In this document: in pieces, positions 17,020 to 24,892 of the stretch | Layout: each line of letters opens with the position of its first letter | Position numbering within the stretch: the stretch's first letter is position 1 | NCBI GenBank assembly: GCA_052139675.1 | Contig: JBKQWE010000035.1 | Span: forward strand, 1-64,000 | Source of the DNA: JBEKCB01 sp052139675 | GTDB lineage: Bacteria; Planctomycetota; Brocadiia; CAIUPP01 | Direction of reading: 5' to 3' | DNA: 64,000 nucleotides | Notes under the pieces: model-generated | Database searches by the model: none | What the model was told of the DNA's origin: nothing | Seen by the model: the letters and a program-made list of their open reading frames with translations, nothing else | Program-made: the position numbers and the translations under genes

Positions 17020-17817
17020 TTACTTCGGCGTCATCGGCTGGGCGGTTTTCGACGGCTTCGGCGCGCGGCCGGCCGGCTTCGGAGCCGTCCCCTCGGGGAC
17101 TTCGCTCGGGTTCACGGTATCCTTCAGCAGGATGATCTCCGCGCGGCGTGACTTGGCCTTGTCTTCCGTGCCGGAGGCGCCGGTGACCAGCGCATACTGG
17201 CCGTAACCTTCGAAGTGCAGGCGCGCGGGCGCGATGCCCTCTTTCTCGAGGAACTCCAGCACCGCGAGCGCGCGGTGACCGGAGAGATCGAAGTTGTCCT
17301 CCCACTTGCCCTTGGTTTTCTTGATCGGGTCCGAATCGGTGAAGCCGCGGATCGCGAGTTTGTTCGGCTTGTCGCGCAGCAGTTCGGCCGCCACCTGCTT
17401 GAGGACCTTCTCGCCGCTCGATTTCAACTTGGCTTCGCCGGAGGCGAAGAGGACGTCGCCTTTCACGCGGATGCCCACATCGCCGCTCGGCGTTGTGAAC
17501 GTCTCCACGTTCTCGCCCAGTTCCGGCCCGCCTTTGCTGATCCCGCGCTGCAGGTTCTCGAGGTTCGTCTTCAGCGCGGCCAGCAGTTCGCCTTTATCCT
17601 GCAACTGCGTCTTGAGGAAGTCGTTTTCCTGCGTGAGCGAGACCTTGTCGTTCGTCAGCGAGGTGATGATGACCGACTGGTCCTGATTCAAACGCTTCAA
17701 CGTGTTGTACTCGTCATACTCGGAGGGCGTCAGCCATCGTCCTGTGGACCGGCAACCGGAAAACGCCGCGACGCTCCCGACCAACAACAGGCACGCCCCC
17801 CACCGCAGACTCTTCAT
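17020..17817 (-). CDS. OmpA-family outer-membrane lipoprotein (Pal-like)
   Basis: This 265-residue protein has a lipoprotein signal peptide with lipobox FSGC (Cys22). A coiled-coil segment (about 40-95) follows, then a C-terminal OmpA/MotB peptidoglycan-binding domain (about 120-235) with the LAIRGFTDSDPI and LSGHRALAVLEFLEKEGI signatures. It ends in a Pro/Lys-rich tail. Such proteins tether the outer membrane to peptidoglycan. The order lipobox, coiled coil, OmpA domain resembles Pal but with a longer linker. The ATG at 17817 is preceded by AAAGGAGT. It is bounded by its own terminator. Confidence 0.93.
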   Translation of the reverse strand: MKSLRWGACLLLVGSVAAFSGCRSTGRWLTPSEYDEYNTLKRLNQDQSVIITSLTNDKVSLTQENDFLKTQLQDKGELLAALKTNLENLQRGISKGGPELGENVETFTTPSGDVGIRVKGDVLFASGEAKLKSSGEKVLKQVAAELLRDKPNKLAIRGFTDSDPIKKTKGKWEDNFDLSGHRALAVLEFLEKEGIAPARLHFEGYGQYALVTGASGTEDKAKSRRAEIILLKDTVNPSEVPEGTAPKPAGRAPKPSKTAQPMTPK

Positions 17818-17920
17818 CAGACACTCCTTTCGCTGACCCAGGTCAAAAAACACGGACTCGTTTCTGTCCAACGGCGATTATTTCCGCCAGGCGCTCCGCG
17901 CGCCTTAATTCCTTTCAGCG

Positions 17921-19327
17921 CTAAGGGCCATGCATCGCCTGGGCGATCTTGGCGGTGAGGCCGTTGTGAACGCCGAATGCGTCGCAGAAGAGCATGCTCC
18001 CGGCGATGATCAGCGCCACTGTGGCGGCGATGAGCAGGACGTTGCCGATCGGCCAGGATTGCGCAGTTTCCCAGCGGGCCGGGACGATGGTCGCCGCGGC
18101 CTCCGCTTCGGGCTCTTCCTGGCCGGCCTGTTCCTGGAGGGCGGCCGCGACGGCGCCATCCACGGCGGCGCCGGTCTCAACCCCTTCGCCCAGGGCGGCC
18201 TTGGTTTCCTCGGCGCCCGGAGCGGCCGCGGGTTCCTCCGCCGCCGCAATGCCGACCGTCTCGTGATCGTCGTCGGCCGGCGCCACGCCGGCGGTCTCGG
18301 GCTTCGCGCCGACCACCTCTTTCGTCTCGAGCACTTCATCCACGTCGAGCGTTTCGAGCGCCTCGTCGCTGCTGTCGTCCGGGGCGGGTCCGAGGATGTC
18401 GGCGACGACCCTGTCGGTCGAAGGAGCGGTCTCCTTCGACGGCGGCTTCGCTCCGGGTTTCGCGGGAGTTTCGGTAGCCACCTCGATTTCATCGCCCGAG
18501 GTGATTTCGTCGGAAAATTGGATGCGGGATGCGCTGGAGCCGGACTCGGAGGAGCTCTCCTCGGCGACCTCGAGGATGTCCATGGAGGATTCCGATTCGT
18601 CGGCGATGAGCACCGAATCGCCCCTTTCGTCTTCCGACGGCGGTTTCAAATCCTTGTCCTCGAAGTCGAACGCCGGAGTCGCAGCCGGCTTGCCTTTCTC
18701 TTCCTTGCCGGCGCCCGGCATGAGCAGCGAAGTCTGGTCGCCCTCCTCGAGGGCCGGCTGCTCTTCTTCGTGGAGGCCCTTGATGCCGGCTTCCGCGCTG
18801 GTCAGGCCGTGCGTCTCGACGTCCTGCTCCACGTCGAGCGTTTCGAGCGCCTCGTCGCTGCTGTCCTCCGGCGCGGGTCCGAGAATGTCGGTGACGACCT
18901 TATCGGTGGACGCGTCGCCCGGTATCCGCGCGCCGCTTCCCGCAGCCGCTTTGATTTCCTCGCTGGAGGTCGGCTCCTCGGCAACCAGGTCCTTCTCGCC
19001 GAACTTGAAGACCGGCTTCTCCGGCTGCTTGTTCTTGGGCTCGCCCGGCTGGACCGGCGCCAGCACGGAGGTCTGGTCGGTGTCCTCGATGCCCGCATCG
19101 GACTCGATTTCGGTCAGGTCAATCTTGCCGGGCGCGCCCTCCGCCAGCACCGTGGCGCCGCCGGCGACTTTCTTCTTGTACGCTTCAATATCCACAGGGC
19201 GGAACTTGTAGGTCTTCTGGTCCAGAAAACCGCGCAGAAGGCCCTTCTTTACCAGCTCGGCGATCTGGTCTTTGCTCAGTTGGAGTTGCTTGGCAGCCTC
19301 GTCAATGTTCAGGAGTACGTCAGCCAT
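17921..19327 (-). CDS. excisionase-type HTH protein with long acidic linker and C-terminal TM anchor
   Basis: This 468-residue protein is built of three parts. Residues 1-53 form a MerR/excisionase-like HTH (NIDEAAKQLQLSKDQIAELV and KFRPVDIEAYK). Residues 60-420 are acidic, Pro/Ser/Glu-rich and probably disordered. Residues 429-448 form one hydrophobic helix (NVLLIAATVALIIAGSMLFC). The linker contains a near-exact internal duplication (about 140-172 and 303-335, around VVTDILGPAPEDSSDEALET), suggesting docking motifs. It looks like a membrane-tethered DNA- or protein-binding factor; function unknown. The ATG at 19327 has GGAGG upstream. A good promoter lies at 19413-19442. Confidence 0.9.
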   Translation of the reverse strand: MADVLLNIDEAAKQLQLSKDQIAELVKKGLLRGFLDQKTYKFRPVDIEAYKKKVAGGATVLAEGAPGKIDLTEIESDAGIEDTDQTSVLAPVQPGEPKNKQPEKPVFKFGEKDLVAEEPTSSEEIKAAAGSGARIPGDASTDKVVTDILGPAPEDSSDEALETLDVEQDVETHGLTSAEAGIKGLHEEEQPALEEGDQTSLLMPGAGKEEKGKPAATPAFDFEDKDLKPPSEDERGDSVLIADESESSMDILEVAEESSSESGSSASRIQFSDEITSGDEIEVATETPAKPGAKPPSKETAPSTDRVVADILGPAPDDSSDEALETLDVDEVLETKEVVGAKPETAGVAPADDDHETVGIAAAEEPAAAPGAEETKAALGEGVETGAAVDGAVAAALQEQAGQEEPEAEAAATIVPARWETAQSWPIGNVLLIAATVALIIAGSMLFCDAFGVHNGLTAKIAQAMHGP

Positions 19328-19412
19328 GGCACACCTCCTCGCCGGTCAAGTCCGAACGGAAGTCCGGATGCCGGCTTTCAACCAGACGGCGATCCCTCGA
19401 AACTGCGGCGGT

Positions 19413-19442
19413 AGTATAGCACCGTCCGCAACCGTAAAGCAA
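19413..19442 (-). promoter_or_regulatory. sigma-70-type promoter of the HTH-TM gene
   Basis: On the minus strand TTGCTT (19437-19442) and TATACT (19413-19418) are 18 nt apart. Transcription would start near 19406, leaving a leader of roughly 80 nt before the ATG at 19327. Confidence 0.55.
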
Positions 19443-19537
19443 GAAATTCATGGCATGGAATGCAGGCCATCAGGCGCGGCGGGGCTCTTCAGGCTGCGAT
19501 GGGCGGCAGGCGCTTTTTGCGCTTCGGCATCTGTGGA

Positions 19538-20164
19538 TCAAGACTTGGCGGCCGTTCCGGGTCCGGGTTCGCCTTCGGCGTCGGACGAGCCGCGCGCGAG
19601 GCGCAGAACCGCGTCGTGAAGTTCATCCAACCCGACCGGCTTGGCCACGCAGAGGTCCGCGCCGGCCTCCTTGGCCTTCTCGATGTTCTCGCTGGTCGCG
19701 TAACCGGTGAGGACCATAATGCGCGTCTGCCGCGACCGCGGCGAGGCTTTGATGTTCCGACAGACGTCCAGCCCGTTCATCCCGGCCATGAGGAGGTCGA
19801 GGATGACGACGTGCGGCTGGAACTCGGAGACCTGCCGGCCGGCGGCGAATCCATCGGCGGCCTGCCGCACCCGCAGGTTCGGCTGGCGGCCGAGAAATTC
19901 CGTCGCGCTCTCGCGGAACGCCGCGTCATCGTCCACGACGAGCACCCGCAGCGTGCCGGTCAGATCGCGCCAGCCTCGAAGCTTGCGGGAGTCGAGGAAG
20001 GCACGCACGTCCGCATCGAGCACGCGCAGATGTCCGCCGGGCGTTTCGTAGGCCGGGAGGTTTCCCTCCAGAATCCAGCGCCGGACGGTCGTGTAGTGGA
20101 CTCCGCATCGTTCAGCGACCTGCATCGTCGAAAGGGCCGTCTGAACGTGTCCCCGTTTTTTCAA
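19538..20164 (-). CDS. response regulator with N-terminal excisionase-type HTH
   Basis: This 208-residue protein has a reversed domain order: a MerR/excisionase-type HTH at residues 10-58 (MQVAERCGVHYTTVRRWILE, ending HLRVLDADVRAFL), then a full receiver domain at 72-195. The receiver has Asp78-80, phospho-acceptor Asp123 in VVILDLLMAG, Thr153 and Lys175. DNA binding is probably controlled by phosphorylation, but most response regulators carry the DNA-binding domain after the receiver. The start is TTG at 20164 with AAGGAGAAGG upstream. It sits directly upstream of another protein with the same HTH type. No partner kinase was seen. Confidence 0.9.
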   Translation of the reverse strand: MKKRGHVQTALSTMQVAERCGVHYTTVRRWILEGNLPAYETPGGHLRVLDADVRAFLDSRKLRGWRDLTGTLRVLVVDDDAAFRESATEFLGRQPNLRVRQAADGFAAGRQVSEFQPHVVILDLLMAGMNGLDVCRNIKASPRSRQTRIMVLTGYATSENIEKAKEAGADLCVAKPVGLDELHDAVLRLARGSSDAEGEPGPGTAAKS

Positions 20165-20242
20165 CTGATACCTTCTCCTTCCATTTTGACGTCAAGATCC
20201 GGCTTCCGTGCCGGTCTGTCGCGCTCTCCATCCCCATGGTCC

Positions 20243-20271
20243 ACTATACCACAGCGTGGCCGGCGCGTCAA
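20243..20271 (-). promoter_or_regulatory. sigma-70 promoter of the HTH-receiver gene
   Basis: TTGACG (20266-20271) and TATAGT (20243-20248) on the minus strand, spacer exactly 17 nt. A strong match to consensus, about 80 nt from the TTG start. Confidence 0.7.
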
Positions 20272-20334
20272 ATAGCACTCTCACTTGAAGTTAGAACGCC
20301 TCATCGGTGCCAGGCAAGGGCGGCTTTTCGCTCG

Positions 20335-20363
20335 TTGACGCGTCCGCGCTAAAGCAGTACAAT
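20335..20363 (+). promoter_or_regulatory. sigma-70 promoter of the Gfo/Idh/MocA gene
   Basis: TTGACG (20335-20340) and TACAAT (20358-20363), spacer exactly 17 nt. Start would be near 20370, about 50 nt before the ATG at 20422. It is divergent from the promoter at 20243-20271. Confidence 0.65.
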
Positions 20364-20421
20364 CCCTCGCGTATCGCGCGGCGGCATCGGCTCCACAGGA
20401 ACAGCTCAGGAGAGAACACTC

Positions 20422-21552
20422 ATGCCCGCGTTGAAAGTCGGCATTGTCGGCCTGGGAGGGATCGGCCAGGCGCATCTGAAAGCGATCCTGAAATTGAGCG
20501 ACCTGCAGTTGGTCGGCTTCGCCGATACCAGCAGCGCCGTCCGCGAGGCGCAAAGCCGCGAGCACAAACTGCCCGCCTTCGCGAGCCACCTTGAACTGAT
20601 CGAGAAGGCGCACCCGGACTACGTCGTCATCGGCACGCCGCATTACAGCCACACCGATGTCGCGATGGATGCCATGAGGCGCGGCGTGCACGCCTTCGCG
20701 GAGAAGCCGCTGACGGTCTCCGCCGCCCGCGCGGAGGAATGCGCCGCGGTGGCGAAACAGACCGGCCGGGTCCTCGGCGTGAACTTTCTCCGGCGGCTGC
20801 AGCCCGCCGAGCGGAAGCTGCACGATCTGATCCAGGTCGGCTTCCTCGGCCGAACGCTCCGCGTGACGATGATCTGCACCCGCTGGTTCCGGTCCATGGC
20901 CTACTATCGCTCCAGCCCATGGCGGGCGACCTGGTCGGGCGAAGGCGGCGGCATCACCGTCAACCAGTCGCCGCACGACCTCGACCTGCTCAACTGGGCC
21001 GTCGGCATGCCCTCGGAAGTCTTCGCGGAGGTCAACACCTCCGGCCACGAGATCGAGGTCGAGGACGACGTCGTCGCCGCCATGAAGTGGCCCGGCGGCG
21101 CGACCGGCACGATGCACGTCACGACGAACGAGGCGCCCGGACGGACTTTCCTCGAGGTCGCCGGCACCCGCGGGACGCTCACGCTCGAGAACAACAAGCT
21201 CAAGGCGACCGAACTGGCTGAGGATTCCGCGCAGTTCAGCAATACCTCGAAAGGAGTGTGGAACAGCCCGGCGGTGAAAGCGGCCGTGACGTACGAACTG
21301 ATGGACGCGGCGGACGGGTTCATGCTGATGCACCAGAACTTCGCCGACGCGATCCGGAAGGGCGCGCCGCTGATCTGCCCCGGCGACGAGGGCGTCCGGG
21401 AAGTGGAGCTGGCCAACGCGCTGCTCGTCTCCGGCGTGAAGCGCAAGTGGGTCTCCACGCCGGCGGACCCGAAGGAGTTCGACGAGGTGCTCGCGAAGCT
21501 GCTCGAGCTCAAAAAACTCGACGCCGTGAAGGCGCATTTTGCGGGACGGTAG
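20422..21552 (+). CDS. Gfo/Idh/MocA family NAD(P)-dependent oxidoreductase
   Basis: This 376-residue oxidoreductase has an N-terminal Rossmann fold with VGIVGLGGIGQAHL (residues 6-19), the family EKP motif (Glu94-Lys95-Pro96, the Lys acting in catalysis) and a C-terminal GFO_IDH_MocA domain with GGGITVNQSPHDLDLLNW. The conserved His near position 193 fits the usual catalytic dyad. Members oxidise or reduce sugars and polyols such as inositol or glucose-fructose pairs; the substrate cannot be assigned. The ATG follows GGAGAGA. Monocistronic, followed by a palindromic repeat and a convergent gene. Confidence 0.93.
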   Translation: MPALKVGIVGLGGIGQAHLKAILKLSDLQLVGFADTSSAVREAQSREHKLPAFASHLELIEKAHPDYVVIGTPHYSHTDVAMDAMRRGVHAFAEKPLTVSAARAEECAAVAKQTGRVLGVNFLRRLQPAERKLHDLIQVGFLGRTLRVTMICTRWFRSMAYYRSSPWRATWSGEGGGITVNQSPHDLDLLNWAVGMPSEVFAEVNTSGHEIEVEDDVVAAMKWPGGATGTMHVTTNEAPGRTFLEVAGTRGTLTLENNKLKATELAEDSAQFSNTSKGVWNSPAVKAAVTYELMDAADGFMLMHQNFADAIRKGAPLICPGDEGVREVELANALLVSGVKRKWVSTPADPKEFDEVLAKLLELKKLDAVKAHFAGR

Positions 21553-21585
21553 TCTGGAGTTTCCGAAATAAATTCCGTAATGCGC

Positions 21586-21673
21586 CGTCATTCCGAGCGG
21601 AGCGAGGAATCTCATACGCAGCGCGCGGTCAGCGGTTCGCGGTATGAGACCCTTCGCTGCGCTCAGGGTGACG
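21586..21673. repeat. GTCATTCCGAG-type dispersed palindrome
   Basis: The left arm at 21586-21618 begins CGTCATTCCGAGCGGAGCGA and the right arm is at 21640-21673. Reversed, the right arm starts CGTCACCCTGAGCGCAGCGA, so the arms pair over about 32 bp with mismatches that are mostly wobble type; both arms also contain TCTCATAC. The loop is about 21 nt. It lies between convergent genes (stops at 21552 and 21684). Confidence 0.75.
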
Positions 21674-21683
21674 CGGTCTGGAC

Positions 21684-22259
21684 TTATGCGTTTTGTTTAC
21701 CGCCCACGGCATTCTCCGGCTTGCAGATGATCTCGTGCACCTTCAGGTCGAAGAAGTTGTGCGTGTTCGCCGGAGTGAGGACGAGGGCCGTGTCCGCGCC
21801 GCGGCCCGATCCGCCGCAGGAGACGACCTTCTCGTCCGTGCGAACCATGCCGGCGTCGCACGCCATGAGCGCCACCTCGCAGGCGACCTTGGTGCCCTGG
21901 CCGAAGATGCGCAGCGTGGCCGCGACGATCTCGTCGGACTGATAGGTCTGGAATTTTCTCCGGACGGCGCGGCCGAGCCCGCCGAAAGCATGGGCCGCTG
22001 TCACGAGACGCGCGCCCGCGGCGAGGATCTGCTTCTCGACGTCGGCGGGCATGTCCTGCGAGCCGGCGCGCGCGAAACCGAAGACGGACCGAACCACCAC
22101 CAGGCGCGCGGCCGGCCACGATTCGAAGAACCTCAGCGCCGTCGCGCCGGTGTTCGACGCGACGACGATCTTCTCGACGTGCAGCTCCTTCGCGCGAGCC
22201 ACCGCCAGGTCAATCGTCTCGCGCGTGTTTTCCTCTCCGGCGTTCTTGAAGACGATCAT
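21684..22259 (-). CDS. stand-alone pyruvate kinase C-terminal (alpha/beta) domain protein
   Basis: This 191-residue protein is homologous to the C-terminal PK_C domain of pyruvate kinase, without the catalytic barrel. It opens MIVFKNAGEENTRETIDLAVARAKE and has IVVASNTGATALRFFE, the PK_C-like 'TGATA' region. It ends with SGRGADTALVLTPANTHNFFDLKVHEIICKP, as in small archaeal and bacterial proteins of this type. Full pyruvate kinase uses the domain for allosteric effector binding, so a ligand- or phosphate-binding role is possible, but function is unknown. The ATG at 22259 has GAGGGAGA upstream. Confidence 0.85.
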   Translation of the reverse strand: MIVFKNAGEENTRETIDLAVARAKELHVEKIVVASNTGATALRFFESWPAARLVVVRSVFGFARAGSQDMPADVEKQILAAGARLVTAAHAFGGLGRAVRRKFQTYQSDEIVAATLRIFGQGTKVACEVALMACDAGMVRTDEKVVSCGGSGRGADTALVLTPANTHNFFDLKVHEIICKPENAVGGKQNA

Positions 22260-22276
22260 GGCTTTCTCCCTCGCTA

Positions 22277-22399
22277 ATGTCTCACCGCGCTTCACCACGA
22301 AGGACACGAAGATCACGAAGGAAAAAGAACCAGGATTGGAAAAGCCCTGCCTGTACGCCGCCGTTCTTCGTGCTCTTCGTGTCCTTCGTGGTGAGACAT
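22277..22399. repeat. long CACGAAGGA-word hairpin between divergent genes
   Basis: The left arm (22277-22330) contains CACGAAGGA, CACGAAGAT, CACGAAGGA in 9-nt register and begins ATGTCTCACC. The right arm (22363-22399) is its complement, ending GGTGAGACAT. Apart from a 10-nt insertion in the left arm the stem is close to perfect over about 36 bp. It lies between the PK_C-type gene (leftward) and gnd (rightward), where promoters are expected. Confidence 0.85.
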
Positions 22400-22553
22400 C
22401 ACTTATGCACGAGGAGTCTATCACACGCAATGCGGCGCGGCAACGGCCCAGGGCACTTGACTTGAGGCGCTCATAACGGCATGATAACCAGTCTACGCCG
22501 CGGTTTCTCCGTCGGCCTTAGCGACTGCAAATTTTCTGACCGGGAGTTCAGTC

Positions 22554-24005
22554 ATGGCACAAGCGGATATCGGCCTCATCGGTCTGGCGGTGATGGGCGA
22601 GAACATCGTGCTCAACATGGAGAGCAAGGGGTTCACCGTGGCCCTCTTCAACCGCACGGTGGAGAAGGTGGACGCGTTCGTCGCCGGGCGCGGCGCGGGC
22701 AAGAAGTTCATCGGCTGCCACAGCATCGGGGAACTCGCCGCCGCTCTCAAGCGTCCCCGCAAGGTCATGCTGCTCGTGAAGGCCGGCCAGCCGGTAGACG
22801 ATTTCATCGAGCAACTCATTCCCGCGCTGGAGCCGGGCGACATCATCATTGACGGCGGCAACAGCCATTTCACCGACACGATCCGCCGCGCGAAGCTCGT
22901 CGAGAGCAAGGGCCTGCTGTACATCGGCACGGGCGTCTCCGGCGGCGAGGAAGGCGCGCTGACCGGCCCTTCGATGATGCCCGGCGGCAGCCCCGCCGCG
23001 TGGCCGCTGGTCAAGGACATCTTCCAGAAAATCTGCGCCCGGACGCCCGAGGGCGAGCCGTGCTGCGACTGGGTCGGCGAGAACGGCGCCGGCCACTTCG
23101 TCAAGATGGTCCACAACGGCATCGAATACGGCGACATGCAGATGATCTGCGAGACCTACCTGATGATGAAGGAAGGCCTCGGCATGTCGAACGAGGAGAT
23201 GCGCGAGGCCTTCAACGCCTGGAACGAGGTGGAGTTGAAGTCCTACCTGATCGAGATCACCCGCGACATCCTCGCGTACAAGAACGAGGAAGGGCAATAC
23301 GTCCTGGACCTGATCCTGGACACGGCCGGGCAGAAGGGCACCGGCAAGTGGACCGTGCTGGCCGCCCTCGACGAAGGCCAGCCGCTGACGCTGATCGGCG
23401 AGGCGGTCTTCGCGCGCTGCCTCTCGGCGATCAAGGAAGAGCGCGTGGCCGCCAGCAAGGTGCTCAAAGGGAAGATGAAGAAGATCCGCGGCGACCGGCC
23501 GGCGCTCATCGCCGACCTGCGCCAGGCGCTGTACGCCGCGAAGATCGTCTCCTACGCGCAGGGATTCCAACTGATGCGCTCGGCGGCGAAGACGTACAGT
23601 TGGAACCTCAACTACGGCGGCATCGCCCTGATGTGGCGCGGCGGCTGCATCATCCGTTCGGCCTTCCTCGGCAAGATCAAGGAGGCCTACGTCAACAATC
23701 CGAAGATCACCAACCTGCTGCTCGACCCGTTCTTCGCCGGGGCCGTCAAGACGGCCGAAAAATCCTGGCGCAACGTGATCCGGAAAGCCGTGCAGGCGCG
23801 CATCCCGGTCCCGGCGATCGGCTCGGCTCTGGAGTTCTATGACGGCTACCGCGCCCCGCGGCTGCCGGCGAACCTGCTCCAGGCGCAGCGCGATTACTTC
23901 GGCGCGCACACCTACGAGCGTGTGGACAAGCCGCGCGGCGAGTTCTTTCACACGAATTGGACCGGAAAAGGCGGAACGACGAGCGCGTCCACTTATACGG
24001 TATGA
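22554..24005 (+). CDS. gnd: 6-phosphogluconate dehydrogenase, decarboxylating
   Basis: Gnd (483 aa, typical length of the long form) oxidises and decarboxylates 6-phosphogluconate to ribulose-5-phosphate with NADP+, the second oxidation of the pentose phosphate pathway. The Rossmann motif GLIGLAVMGENIVLNM, the IIIDGGNSHF loop, GVSGGEEGA and the catalytic FVKMVHNGIEYGDMQ (Lys and Asn) are intact. The C-terminal tail ending GGTTSASTYTV matches the family. The ATG at 22554 follows GGGAG. It heads a likely three-gene operon with an SDR and a HAD hydrolase (gaps of 39 and 20 nt). Confidence 0.98.
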   Translation: MAQADIGLIGLAVMGENIVLNMESKGFTVALFNRTVEKVDAFVAGRGAGKKFIGCHSIGELAAALKRPRKVMLLVKAGQPVDDFIEQLIPALEPGDIIIDGGNSHFTDTIRRAKLVESKGLLYIGTGVSGGEEGALTGPSMMPGGSPAAWPLVKDIFQKICARTPEGEPCCDWVGENGAGHFVKMVHNGIEYGDMQMICETYLMMKEGLGMSNEEMREAFNAWNEVELKSYLIEITRDILAYKNEEGQYVLDLILDTAGQKGTGKWTVLAALDEGQPLTLIGEAVFARCLSAIKEERVAASKVLKGKMKKIRGDRPALIADLRQALYAAKIVSYAQGFQLMRSAAKTYSWNLNYGGIALMWRGGCIIRSAFLGKIKEAYVNNPKITNLLLDPFFAGAVKTAEKSWRNVIRKAVQARIPVPAIGSALEFYDGYRAPRLPANLLQAQRDYFGAHTYERVDKPRGEFFHTNWTGKGGTTSASTYTV

Positions 24006-24044
24006 TTACGAAGGTTTGAAAGCGGTTCCAGGAAGGAGCTTCCC

Positions 24045-24872
24045 ATGTGCAGCCCGTTGACGGAATATCTCGAGTCCATGTTCAGCCTCGAAGGCCGCAC
24101 CGCCGTGGTGACCGGCGGCGGTGGAGTGCTCTGCAGCCGCATGGCCGAGGCGCTGGCCCAGGCCGGTGCGAGCGTGATCCTCTGGGACGTCCGCCAGGAC
24201 GCGCTCAACGAGAAGGTCGCCCAGATTCGCAAGACCCTCGGCGACGACAAGCGCGCCAACGCCGTCCAGGTGGACCTGATGAACGAAGACTCCATCCGCG
24301 CCGGGATCGAGAAGTCCGTGAAGTTCACCGGCCAGGTGGACATCCTCCTCAACGGCGCCGGCGGCAACCGCGGCAAGTCCACGCTCCAGGAGGTCAAGGC
24401 GGAGGACATCGAATTCGTCCTCAAGCTGAACCTGCTCGCCGGCTGCATCCTGCCGGTCAAGCATTTCTCGAAGTACTGGATCGAGAAGAAGATCAAAGGC
24501 ACGATCATCAACATCGCCTCGATGGCCTCGTTCAACCCGCTCTCGGGCGTCTACGCCTACTCGGCCGCCAAGGCGGCGGTGATGAACCAGACGGTGGCGC
24601 AGGCCAAGGAGCTGGCCCCGTTCGGCATCCGCGCCAACGCGATCGCGCCGGGGTTCCTCATCGCCGACCAGAACCGCGCGCTGCTGCTCAACCCGGACGG
24701 CTCGCTCACGCCGCGCGGGCAGGCGGTCATCCACCACACGCCCGCCGGCCGGTTCGGCGAGGCCCACGAGCTTGTGGGCGCGATCCTGTTCCTGGCCTCC
24801 GACAAGGCCGCCGGCTTCGTCAGCGGCATCACGCTGCCGGTGGACGGCGCGTACCTGGCGTTCAACATCTGA
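24045..24872 (+). CDS. SDR-family oxidoreductase (hexuronate/gluconate-type)
   Basis: This 275-residue short-chain dehydrogenase has the cofactor motif TGGGGVLCSRMAEALA (a variant TGxxxGxG: TGGGGVLC), NGAGG in place of NNAG, and a Ser-Tyr-Lys catalytic set in INIASMASFNPLSGVYAYSAAK. The stretch LLLNPDGSLTPRGQ is typical of SDRs annotated as D-mannonate/fructuronate oxidoreductase, so a role in uronate or gluconate interconversion fits its place behind gnd. NAD(P) preference is unclear. AAGGAG precedes the ATG. Confidence 0.88.
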   Translation: MCSPLTEYLESMFSLEGRTAVVTGGGGVLCSRMAEALAQAGASVILWDVRQDALNEKVAQIRKTLGDDKRANAVQVDLMNEDSIRAGIEKSVKFTGQVDILLNGAGGNRGKSTLQEVKAEDIEFVLKLNLLAGCILPVKHFSKYWIEKKIKGTIINIASMASFNPLSGVYAYSAAKAAVMNQTVAQAKELAPFGIRANAIAPGFLIADQNRALLLNPDGSLTPRGQAVIHHTPAGRFGEAHELVGAILFLASDKAAGFVSGITLPVDGAYLAFNI

Positions 24873-24892
24873 ACCCAAAGGAGGAGAAAGAC

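Noticed and set aside
24047..24890. N-terminal extension of the HAD hydrolase through the SDR gene
   Set aside because: This frame is a shadow of the SDR gene; the HAD protein has its own ATG at 24893 with a strong RBS.
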